Assembly: GCA_027485005.1 (NCBI GenBank)
Contig: JAIXRX010000033.1
Location: 1 to 16,652 of the forward strand
Reading direction: 5' to 3'
DNA from: Alphaproteobacteria bacterium
GTDB taxonomy: Bacteria; Pseudomonadota; Alphaproteobacteria; Rickettsiales; JAIXRX01
DNA length: 16,652 bases
Shown here: positions 7,179-13,222 of the stretch, in pieces
How positions within the stretch are numbered: position 1 is the first letter of the stretch
Layout of the letters: each line of letters begins with the position of its first letter
The notes under the pieces: generated by a model
Databases searched by the model: none
What the model was told of the DNA's origin: nothing
Seen by the model: the letters and a program-made list of their open reading frames with translations, nothing else
Program-made: the position numbers and the translations under genes

Positions 7179-7757
7179 CTATTTGCCTCCCTGTTTATCG
7201 TCGCCACCCGTGACAAACACGCCGCGCACACGACCACCAGTTCCGCCTTCTGACACCGCTTTGCCGCCAGCTGCAAGGAGCGAGCTTTTTCCTGTTTTCA
7301 TATCGTAATTCAGGCGTGTGCCGCGCAGAATATTTTGCCCGCGAGTTAGAATCACATTGCCTGTGAGTACCAGTAATTTTTGATCAACCATATACTGGCC
7401 ATCGTCGCCTTGTGCGCCTTCATCGGGTGTGGCTAATACCACCGCTCCGTGCACGTCAATGCGTTCGACTGCATTTGGAGATTCAGCGGCAGCGGGAGCA
7501 GCGGCAGCTTTTTCCTCTTTGTTGCGGTAATGCACTTCCATACTGTTAGCTTTTAAGCGCATGTCCCCTTGCACAGCCACCACATTGCCTTTGAAAACAG
7601 CCACTTGAGTCGCTTGATCGACTTCCAAACTATCGGATGAAATTTCAATCGGTTTTTCAGCGTTATTAGCGTTGCGTGTGGCAGTATTTTGGGCATGCGC
7701 AAGGGTGGCAGCGCTCACTAACCCAAGGATTATTAAAAACACCCGCAATAACGGCAT
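7179..7757 (-). CDS. lptA: LPS transport periplasmic protein LptA
   Basis: A 192-residue periplasmic OstA-fold protein that forms the LPS-conducting bridge between LptC and the outer-membrane LptD. The signal peptide is clear (hydrophobic 5-19, AHA-Q cleavage near residue 22). The mature part has the typical repeats: PIEISSDSLEVDQATQVAVFKGNVVA (36-61), a middle LKANSMEVHYRN strand, then LLVLTGNVILTRGQNILRGTRLNYDMKTG (128-156). An alanine-rich insert (83-92) is unusual in composition but common in alphaproteobacteria. The start at 7757 is chosen because AAAGGTG lies seven bases upstream, right at the lptC stop; an upstream in-frame ATG at 7784 also gives a plausible signal peptide but has no ribosome site and would overlap lptC. 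Confidence 0.92.
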   Translation of the reverse strand: MPLLRVFLIILGLVSAATLAHAQNTATRNANNAEKPIEISSDSLEVDQATQVAVFKGNVVAVQGDMRLKANSMEVHYRNKEEKAAAAPAAAESPNAVERIDVHGAVVLATPDEGAQGDDGQYMVDQKLLVLTGNVILTRGQNILRGTRLNYDMKTGKSSLLAAGGKAVSEGGTGGRVRGVFVTGGDDKQGGK

Positions 7758-7764
7758 ATATGCA

Positions 7765-7771
7765 CACCTTT
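7765..7771 (-). promoter_or_regulatory. Ribosome binding site deciding the lptA start
   Basis: AAAGGTG on the minus strand overlaps the last base of the lptC TAA stop and is seven bases from the ATG at 7757. It supports that ATG over the in-frame ATG at 7784. Confidence 0.65.
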
Positions 7772-8469
7772 TATTTCTTTTCATCAAGATACAGTACCAT
7801 ACGCACATTGCCAGTAAAAAAGGCACGTTTCTGCTTTTGTTCAATGCGATAGCGGTCGGCGCGTAATGTGGCGGTGGGATTGGTCATGGTCACTTCATTC
7901 ACACCTTGTGCAATCCCACGGCTTATATCAATGTCGCATTCCTCGGTGTGCACTTCGGTGCCGTCATCAAAAAAAAGGTTCACATCGTTCCGTAACCACA
8001 GATATTTCAACGAGCGGTCATACACGCCCGTACGTGCTGTCATGTTCACCCAGCGTGTTCCCCCCGAAAGCCCAAGATCTGCTTGCAGGTTCTCAAGATC
8101 AATCAATTCGTCGTTACGTTGAATCGCACGTTTCGCCATCACGGTGAAGGGCTGGTTGTCCTCGTTCAATCCTTCAAAGCGCGGATTAATCATTGCGGGT
8201 TTATCTGTATCTCCCGTAGAGATATTGGAAAACGCCAAACGCATGGCCGCTTCTTTGGGCACGGTCATGGGCAAAACCACCAGTAAAGCCAGAAGTATCA
8301 GTGCGAGTGCGCCCATGCCCCATTTAGCGGTGGCCACCATACGCGTATGTTTGGCAATCATCTGGAAGCCCATGACTTGCTGCGCTCGAATGCGAGAAAT
8401 CAGCAATGAAAGTGGCGCAAAATCATCAGACGATTTAGACTCTTCAGGAGAAAGGGGACGTTCCGTCAT
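7771..8469 (-). CDS. lptC: LPS export ABC transporter periplasmic protein LptC
   Basis: A 232-residue bitopic inner-membrane protein that accepts LPS from LptB2FG and passes it to LptA. The cytoplasmic N-terminus of about 50 residues is followed by one hydrophobic anchor (about 51-70, GMGALALILLALLVVLP) and a periplasmic OstA/LptC-type beta domain. Family features include MINPRFEGLNEDNQPFTVMAKRA, LENLQADLGLSGGTRWVNMTARTGVYD and the C-terminal strand series IAQGVNEVTMTNPTATL, RADRYRIEQKQKRAFFTGNVRMVLY. Identity rests on this layout, together with its position between kdsD and lptA, a conserved order. The start lies eight bases after the kdsD stop; no good ribosome site is seen, so coupling is likely. 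Confidence 0.92.
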   Translation of the reverse strand: MTERPLSPEESKSSDDFAPLSLLISRIRAQQVMGFQMIAKHTRMVATAKWGMGALALILLALLVVLPMTVPKEAAMRLAFSNISTGDTDKPAMINPRFEGLNEDNQPFTVMAKRAIQRNDELIDLENLQADLGLSGGTRWVNMTARTGVYDRSLKYLWLRNDVNLFFDDGTEVHTEECDIDISRGIAQGVNEVTMTNPTATLRADRYRIEQKQKRAFFTGNVRMVLYLDEKK

Positions 8470-8477
8470 GCCGTGTC

Positions 8478-9455
8478 TTACATAACGCCAGCGCGCAAGC
8501 AGTCATGAATATGTAAAATACCCACGGCTTTGCCTATGCTGTCAACCACGAAGAGGGTGGTAATTTTACGGTCATTCATCATGCCAAGCGCCTTGGCTGC
8601 CAAAGTTTGCGGCGTGATGGTAATCGGAGATGCGGTCATCACTTCCCTAGCGCTGCGCTGCATTAAATCATCTTTCATGTGGCGGCGTAAATCACCGTCC
8701 GTAATCACGCCAAGTAGTGTGCCTTGAGCATCCACTACGCCTGCGCAGCCAAATGTTTTGGCGGTCATTTGCAAGAGTACTTCGTCCATTTTCATGTCCG
8801 TTGGCACCAGTGGCACAGCATCTCCCACATGCATCAATGCTTCCACTTGCAGCAGTGCTTGGCCAAGTTTGCCGCCTGGATGATACACTGAAAAATCCTC
8901 CGCTGTAAAACCGCGACGCTCAACCAAACACATCGCCAGCGCGTCACCCCATGCGAGCATCATCGTGGTGGAAGTGGTGGGCGCATTAACAGGAGAAGCC
9001 TCCGCCACATCAGGTAAAATAATTGGGATGTCTGCCGCTTGTACCATCATCGAATTCTGGCGGCGTACCACGGCAATAAGCGGAATGCTGAAGCGACGAG
9101 TGTAAGCAATAATATCTCGCAGTTCTTGCGTTTCACCTGAATTAGAAAAAGCAATCACGGCGTCTTTTTCAGTAATCATGCCAAGGTCGCCATGGCTGGC
9201 TTCCCCAGGGTGAACAAAGCTGGCGGGGGTGCCGGTGGAGGCAAGGGTGGCAGCAATTTTGCGGGCAATATGCCCGCTCTTGCCCATGCCCGTTAAAATT
9301 AAGCGGCCTTGCAATTGCGCAATCGTTTCCACCGCACGCACAAAATGTTCGTCTAGTGCACTTGAAAGAGCATGCAGCCCGTCAATTTCTTTCGCGATGG
9401 TACGCTGGCCAATCGCAATATCCAGAGCGGTGGGGGCGGGTTTGGTGTTAGGCAT
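8478..9455 (-). CDS. kdsD: D-arabinose-5-phosphate isomerase, KpsF/GutQ/KdsD type
   Basis: A 325-residue cytoplasmic enzyme interconverting ribulose-5-phosphate and arabinose-5-phosphate, the first step towards Kdo for LPS. The SIS sugar-isomerase domain has LTGMGKSGHIARK (54-66), TPASFVHPGEASHGDLGMI, FSNSGETQELRDI and the APTTSTTMMLAWGDALA block (158-174). Two CBS domains follow from about 205 to the end (MHVGDAVPLVP..., VMTASPITITP...), joined by the FSVYHPGGKLG linker. The start at 9455 is chosen because it gives the usual family length and overlaps the rnd stop by eight bases; an extension upstream to 9521 would add a cysteine/tryptophan-rich stretch with no family counterpart. The position just before lptCAB is a conserved Kdo/LPS grouping. 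Confidence 0.95.
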   Translation of the reverse strand: MPNTKPAPTALDIAIGQRTIAKEIDGLHALSSALDEHFVRAVETIAQLQGRLILTGMGKSGHIARKIAATLASTGTPASFVHPGEASHGDLGMITEKDAVIAFSNSGETQELRDIIAYTRRFSIPLIAVVRRQNSMMVQAADIPIILPDVAEASPVNAPTTSTTMMLAWGDALAMCLVERRGFTAEDFSVYHPGGKLGQALLQVEALMHVGDAVPLVPTDMKMDEVLLQMTAKTFGCAGVVDAQGTLLGVITDGDLRRHMKDDLMQRSAREVMTASPITITPQTLAAKALGMMNDRKITTLFVVDSIGKAVGILHIHDCLRAGVM

Positions 9456-10074
9456 GAGCAAGCAGATCCACTTCGTCCCAACCCAGCAAATCCAGTTTTG
9501 CGCGGGCTGGCAAATAATCAAAGCAGGCTTGCGCCAGCTCGGTGCGGTTTTCCCGCGCCAGCATCACGTCCAGCTTTTCACGCAAACGGTGGAGATACAA
9601 AACATCGCCAGCGGCATAATCTTGTTGTTCCACCGTCAAAATATCCGCGCCCCAATCAGAGGATTGCTGTTGCTTGGAAATGTCTTGGCTCAGTAAATCA
9701 CGCAACAAATCTTTCAGCCCATGGCGGTCGGTGAAGGTGCGCACCAAGCGCGAAGCGGTACGAGTGCAATAAAGGGGAGCGGCCATAATACCCAAATATT
9801 GCTGCATAATCGCAATATCAAAACGCGCAAAATGGTAGAGTTTAGTGGTTTTGGGATCAGTGAGCAGTGCCTTCAAATTCGGCGCGGCATAGTCCGCCCC
9901 TGCACGAAAATGCACCAGATGCGCGTCGCCATCTCCGACTGAAAGCTGCACCACGCACAAGCGGTCGCGGCGGTTGATAAGCCCCATCGCTTCGGTGTCC
10001 ACAGCAATATCTTTGCCTTGGAGTTTGGCTAAGGCGTCGGCGGGCAGGTCGTCATGGTGATAAAAAATGGTCAT
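9448..10074 (-). CDS. rnd: Ribonuclease D (short, DEDDy 3'-5' exonuclease)
   Basis: A 208-residue 3'-5' exoribonuclease domain of the DEDDy superfamily, probably used in tRNA or other RNA 3'-end processing. All five acidic/tyrosine active-site residues are visible: D26 and E28 in AVDTE, D86 in HFARFD, and Y153 and D157 in DYAAGD. It ends soon after the nuclease domain, so the C-terminal HRDC domains of E. coli RNase D are missing; this short form is common in alphaproteobacteria. The start at 10074 is preferred because AAGGAT lies at workable spacing; an ATG three codons upstream (10083) leaves only about two bases. It is the first gene of the operon and overlaps kdsD by eight bases. Confidence 0.9.
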   Translation of the reverse strand: MTIFYHHDDLPADALAKLQGKDIAVDTEAMGLINRRDRLCVVQLSVGDGDAHLVHFRAGADYAAPNLKALLTDPKTTKLYHFARFDIAIMQQYLGIMAAPLYCTRTASRLVRTFTDRHGLKDLLRDLLSQDISKQQQSSDWGADILTVEQQDYAAGDVLYLHRLREKLDVMLARENRTELAQACFDYLPARAKLDLLGWDEVDLLAHA

Positions 10075-10106
10075 AAAGCGCATAATCCTTGAAAAATATG
10101 CCCGTA

Positions 10107-10135
10107 TTTATAGGGCAATGAGCGCGCGCGCGCAA
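10107..10135 (-). promoter_or_regulatory. Candidate sigma-70-type promoter for the rnd-kdsD-lptCAB-rpoN operon
   Basis: On the minus strand TTGCGC (10135-10130) is followed after exactly 17 bases by TATAAA (10112-10107). The -10 box matches the consensus in five of six bases; the -35 box matches only the TTG. The predicted start of transcription is near 10100, giving a short leader to the rnd ATG. The spacer includes part of a (GC)6 tract at 10122-10133. Confidence 0.45.
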
Positions 10136-10214
10136 GTCTTAAGCCATGAAATTTCTGCTTGCTGAATGCGTGCTTTTGCCGCAAACCATAAGCCCTTCTA
10201 TTCACGTTTCTCTT

Positions 10215-11882
10215 ATGAGCTCTATGTCTTCTTCTTTGTCCATTTCTCTGGCGCAACATGATTTTCTGGTTGGCGATATTGCGGGCAATCTGGATAAAAT
10301 CATCCATATTTATCAAGCTGCCAGCGAGCAGCAGGTGGATCTGGTGGTGCTGCCAGAAATGGCGATTACTGGCTATCCGCCGGAAGATTTAGTGCGCCGC
10401 CGTACCTTCCAAAAACGCGCGATGGACGCGGTGGAAGCGTTGGCGCAATGTACGCGTAATCAGCATACCGCCATGCTGGTGGGTGGTTTATGGGTGGAAG
10501 GTCAAACGCGGTATAATGCCGCGTTTTTGCTGAGCGACGGGCAGGTGGCGCATCATCAATTCAAACATGCCTTGCCGAATGACGGCGTGTTTGACGAAAA
10601 ACGTGTGTTCAATGTGGGGCCATTGCCAGAGGTGTTTGAGTTTCGCGGTGTGCGCATGGGGTTGTTGATTTGCGAGGATTTGTGGCAAGCCACCGTGACC
10701 GACCATATGATCGCGCAAAAACCAGAGGTTATTTTAAGCATTCACGCCAGCCCTTATGAGGCAGGCAAAGCCCGCAAGCGCTTCGATTTAGCGGCCAACC
10801 TCGCTAGCAAAACCAATGCGCCAGTAATTTATCAAAATTTAGTGGGTGGGCAGGACGAATTGGTGTTTGATGGCCGCTCTTTTGCACTTAATCCGAAGGC
10901 GCAAGAATCATCCGTGTCGCTCAGTGGTTTTGCCGAGCAAGACGCGCTGGTGTATGTGCAAAAAACCGAACAAGGTTTCCGCGTGAAAGAGGGCGAGCAT
11001 GCCCCGCGTATGACGCATGACGAAACCTTCTATCGCGCCATGGTGCTTGGCCTGCGTGATTATGTGACCAAAAACCGTTTTACAGGCGTCGTGCTGGGGC
11101 TTTCGGGCGGCATTGATTCTGCACTTTCAGCGACCGTGGCGGTGGACGCATTAGGGCCAGACAAGGTGCATGGCGTGCTCATGCCGTCGCCTTATACCTC
11201 CGAGGAGAGCGTGGAGCAGGCGGAACAACTGGCGCAGCGCTTGGGCATTGAACTGCACCGCATTGACATTATGCCGGGCATGGCCGCGATGGAGATGATG
11301 CTTAAAGACATGTTCGCAGGCTATGACGCCGACACCACGGAAGAAAATATTCAAGCGCGCCTGCGCGGAAATATTTTGATGGCGATTTCGAATAAGCGTG
11401 GCTGGATGGTGTTGACCACGGGTAATAAATCCGAGATGTCGGTCGGATATGCGACCCTTTATGGCGATATGTGCGGTGGTTATTCCGTGCTGAAAGATGT
11501 GTATAAAACGACCGTATATGCGCTGTCGCGCTGGCGCAATAAACAACAGCCTGAAGGCTTGCTTGGCCCAGCAGGTGAGGTCATCCCGATGCGCACCATC
11601 ACGCGCGCGCCGAGTGCGGAATTGCGGGCGAATCAAACCGATCAGGATTCATTGCCGCCGTATGAAGTATTGGATGCGATTTTGCGTGAGCTGATTGAGC
11701 GTGGCCAACCGGTGGACGCCGTGGTGCAGCAGGGGTTTTCGCGGGAGTTGGTGCAGCGTGTTTCCAACATGTTGGTGGGGGCGGAATATAAGCGCCGCCA
11801 GGCCCCTCCAGGGGTCAAAATTTCTGGCATGGCCTTTGGCCGTGACTGGCGCTATCCGATTACCAATCGCTTTAGAAGCTAA
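10215..11882 (+). CDS. nadE: Glutamine-dependent NAD+ synthetase
   Basis: A 555-residue enzyme amidating nicotinic acid adenine dinucleotide to NAD+ with glutamine and ATP; last step of NAD synthesis. The N-terminal nitrilase-type glutaminase domain (about 8-270) shows the catalytic triad E48 (VVLPEMAITGYPPEDL), K118 (QFKHALPNDGVFDEKRVF) and C153 (LLICEDLWQ). The C-terminal synthetase domain has the ATP-binding P-loop SGGIDS (297-302), then TGNKSEMSVGYATLYGDMCGGYSVLKDVYKT and RAPSAELRANQTDQDSLPPYEVLD. The length matches two-domain NadE. The start is uncertain: 10215, 10224 and 10146 are all in frame and none has a strong ribosome site. 10215 is chosen because homologues begin close to the SISLAQHDFLVGDIAGN segment. 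Confidence 0.95.
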   Translation: MSSMSSSLSISLAQHDFLVGDIAGNLDKIIHIYQAASEQQVDLVVLPEMAITGYPPEDLVRRRTFQKRAMDAVEALAQCTRNQHTAMLVGGLWVEGQTRYNAAFLLSDGQVAHHQFKHALPNDGVFDEKRVFNVGPLPEVFEFRGVRMGLLICEDLWQATVTDHMIAQKPEVILSIHASPYEAGKARKRFDLAANLASKTNAPVIYQNLVGGQDELVFDGRSFALNPKAQESSVSLSGFAEQDALVYVQKTEQGFRVKEGEHAPRMTHDETFYRAMVLGLRDYVTKNRFTGVVLGLSGGIDSALSATVAVDALGPDKVHGVLMPSPYTSEESVEQAEQLAQRLGIELHRIDIMPGMAAMEMMLKDMFAGYDADTTEENIQARLRGNILMAISNKRGWMVLTTGNKSEMSVGYATLYGDMCGGYSVLKDVYKTTVYALSRWRNKQQPEGLLGPAGEVIPMRTITRAPSAELRANQTDQDSLPPYEVLDAILRELIERGQPVDAVVQQGFSRELVQRVSNMLVGAEYKRRQAPPGVKISGMAFGRDWRYPITNRFRS

Positions 11883-11894
11883 ATAAAAGCCAAT

Positions 11895-11932
11895 AAAAAA
11901 GCTTCACAGTTTTTACACTGTGAAGCTTTTTT
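11895..11932. terminator. Bidirectional intrinsic terminator
   Basis: A perfect 16-bp stem (11895-11910 with 11917-11932) and a six-base loop (TTTTAC). A-run and T-run flank the GC-containing core GCTTCACAGT, so a U-tract follows the hairpin on both strands. It lies between the convergent nadE and the hypothetical gene ending at 11937 and can serve both. Confidence 0.93.
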
Positions 11933-11936
11933 TAAT

Positions 11937-12404
11937 TTACTCCCGATTTGTGTAAAGCATCTCCGCCAAGCGGCGTTGATTGCTTTCCAGTTCTTCGGAT
12001 GTGGGCTCTTGCAGGTTGACGGGATATGTGTCGTCTCTCCTCAAGATTTCCATCCACTGCTCAATTTCTGGAGCAGGCTCCCCTACGTAAAGATGGTAAA
12101 CTTCATCTTCTTGGACAGGTAAGGACACATTTTGTCCAAAACCTTCCCATTCAGCGATGAAATCTCCATCTTGTTTGTAGAGGAGCAGGCGGAATCTTTG
12201 ACTCAAGAGCCCATTTTCTCGAAGCCAATAATCAAGCCAGTCTCTTGGCGTATGATTCTTGACTTCATACAGCTCCGATATTTTGTGAATCGGAGCCGGA
12301 CGAACCTTCAGTGCAGGTTCAGGCCCTTTTTTGGAGCCAAGCTTGAGAGCCAGATTCCACAAGACATAGAGGATAACATCTCCTGTCCAGCGGGTGGCTT
12401 TCAT
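11937..12404 (-). CDS. Hypothetical protein, no family recognised
   Basis: A 155-residue protein that I do not recognise. Near its N-terminus is one hydrophobic stretch (about 8-22, GDVILYVLWNLALKL), possibly a membrane anchor or uncleaved signal. A basic loop follows (SKKGPEPALKVRPAP). The middle reads like alternating beta strands (FRLLLYKQDGDFIAEWEGF, then VYHLYVG). The C-terminal 45 residues are acidic and probably helical (EIEQWMEILRRDD, SEELESNQRRLAEML). The start at 12404 is chosen for the AAGGGAG upstream. In-frame starts at 12470 and 12542 would give 177 or 201 residues, but they lack a ribosome site. It is a lone gene between nadE and trxA, beside a repeat-bearing gene-free stretch, and may be an accessory insertion. 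Confidence 0.7.
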   Translation of the reverse strand: MKATRWTGDVILYVLWNLALKLGSKKGPEPALKVRPAPIHKISELYEVKNHTPRDWLDYWLRENGLLSQRFRLLLYKQDGDFIAEWEGFGQNVSLPVQEDEVYHLYVGEPAPEIEQWMEILRRDDTYPVNLQEPTSEELESNQRRLAEMLYTNRE

Positions 12405-12615
12405 GCTCTCCCTTTTTTTGTAGTCACTCGGTGGCGATACGCCTCCTGTGACATCTTTGTTTGTTCCCATATATCTAGGGTTTATAGAGGCCGCATTGAT
12501 GCTAAACCACCGTTGGCCTCTGTTATGTAAAAAATAAAACAAATTTAGGTGGCCACCCTACCTCAAACCCACCCGAAAGAAAAATGAAGGTTTTGTGACA
12601 ATTCGTTCATTCGCC

Positions 12616-12635
12616 CCCGCTATCGCGCCTACTGG
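12616..12635 (+). repeat. 20-base direct repeat, copy 1
   Basis: CCCGCTATCGCGCCTACTGG, differing from copy 2 (12771-12790) at one base. The copy also includes a small hairpin, GCGCC-TACT-GGCGC, at 12625-12638. Confidence 0.7.
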
Positions 12636-12770
12636 CGCTCACATGGGGCATTGCCGCCGGCGCTCTCGGTTTGCTAAGCTCGTTTATGCATTTTACTCCG
12701 TAGCGGGCTACTTCTCGCCACATGAGTAGGGTTCAAGGCTGACTCGGCCTGCTGGCATCTTGCGTTTACG

Positions 12771-12790
12771 CCCGCTATCGCACCTACTGG
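12771..12790 (+). repeat. 20-base direct repeat, copy 2
   Basis: CCCGCTATCGCACCTACTGG, with one base changed from copy 1 (12616-12635). Together with the preceding G it is complementary over eight bases to TAGCGGGC at 12701-12708. Confidence 0.7.
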
Positions 12791-12802
12791 CCTTGGGCAT
12801 TT

Positions 12803-12826
12803 GTCATTCCTGCATCGGCAAGAATC
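12803..12826 (+). repeat. Degenerate half-copy of a GTCATTCC-type palindromic repeat
   Basis: GTCATTCC is followed by TGC-ATCG-GCA and AGAATC, an imperfect hairpin with one mismatch. It has the same layout as the left half of the intact element at 14074-14100 (GTCATCCCCGC-GAAG-GCGGGGATC). Confidence 0.45.
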
Positions 12827-12840
12827 TTAAAAACCACCCC

Positions 12841-12869
12841 TTGACGATGTTCGTTTTCAAACCTACTTA
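12841..12869 (+). promoter_or_regulatory. Possible trxA promoter
   Basis: TTGACG (12841-12846) is a good -35 box about 55 bases before the trxA start. The candidate -10 at 17-base spacing (TACTTA, 12864-12869) is weak; TATGTA a few bases downstream is no better placed. Only the -35 is persuasive. Confidence 0.35.
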
Positions 12870-12901
12870 TGTATCATCAACTTCTCACGAAAGGGTCTGC
12901 C

Positions 12902-13222
12902 ATGAGCGCGGTACATATTGACGACGATAATTTTGAAAAAGACGTGCTGAAAGCGAACGGCCCTGTGCTGGTAGATTTCTGGGCGGAATGGTGCGGCCCA
13001 TGCCGTCAGCTTGGCCCTGTTTTGGACGAAATCGCAGGCGAAATGGCAGGCAAAGTGACGGTTGCTAAAGTGAATATCGATAAAAACCCAGAAGCCCCAA
13101 GCAAATACGGTGTGCGCGGCATTCCAACCATGATGCTTTTCAAAGACGGCCAATTGGTTTCTACCAAAGTGGGTTCTTTGCCTAAAAGCCAATTAGTGGA
13201 ATGGTTGAACGGCCTCGTTTAA
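12902..13222 (+). CDS. trxA: Thioredoxin
   Basis: A 106-residue cytoplasmic thiol-disulfide reductase, reduced by thioredoxin reductase and serving ribonucleotide reductase and other proteins. The active site is WCGPC (C31 and C34) in VLVDFWAEWCGPCRQLGPVL, preceded by the buried aspartate D25. The cis-proline loop is GIPTMMLFKDG. Length is normal for TrxA. The start at 12902 is supported by AAGGG (12891-12895) upstream; an in-frame ATG at 12869 would add eleven residues lacking family support. A strong hairpin terminator follows 28 bases after the stop. In many alphaproteobacteria trxA lies near addA and folC; here it is beside a GS-like gene instead. Confidence 0.96.
   Translation: MSAVHIDDDNFEKDVLKANGPVLVDFWAEWCGPCRQLGPVLDEIAGEMAGKVTVAKVNIDKNPEAPSKYGVRGIPTMMLFKDGQLVSTKVGSLPKSQLVEWLNGLV

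Larger units (their letters stand above)
12405..12840. other. Gene-free stretch with short repeats
   Basis: No convincing coding sequence on either strand; short frames are broken by stops. It holds: an inverted pair AGAGGCC/GGCCTCT (12486-12492 and 12515-12521); two near-identical 20-base repeats (12616-12635 and 12771-12790); a TAGCGGG block (12701-12707) complementary to part of both repeats; and a GTCATTCC hairpin remnant at 12803-12826. The section around 12605-12790 looks more GC-rich than its flanks. Confidence 0.6.

Noticed and set aside
10099..10117. TGCCC/GGGCA hairpin near the rnd promoter as an operator
   Set aside because: A five-base stem with a nine-base loop is easily due to chance.
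11151..11636. Long open frame on the minus strand opposite nadE
   Set aside because: It is a shadow of the NAD synthetase coding sequence, rich in His and Arg as expected from reverse reading of biased codons.
12486..12521. AGAGGCC...GGCCTCT inverted repeat upstream of the hypothetical gene as a terminator or operator
   Set aside because: The loop is 22 bases and no T-run follows on either strand; only noted as part of the gene-free stretch.
12405..12542. N-terminal extension of the hypothetical gene to ATG 12470 or 12542
   Set aside because: Neither start has a ribosome binding site, while AAGGGAG stands before 12404; the extension has no recognisable protein character.
12735..12760. Short minus-strand frame starting ATG within the repeat island
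   Set aside because: It ends after about 16 codons and has no ribosome site; not a credible gene.
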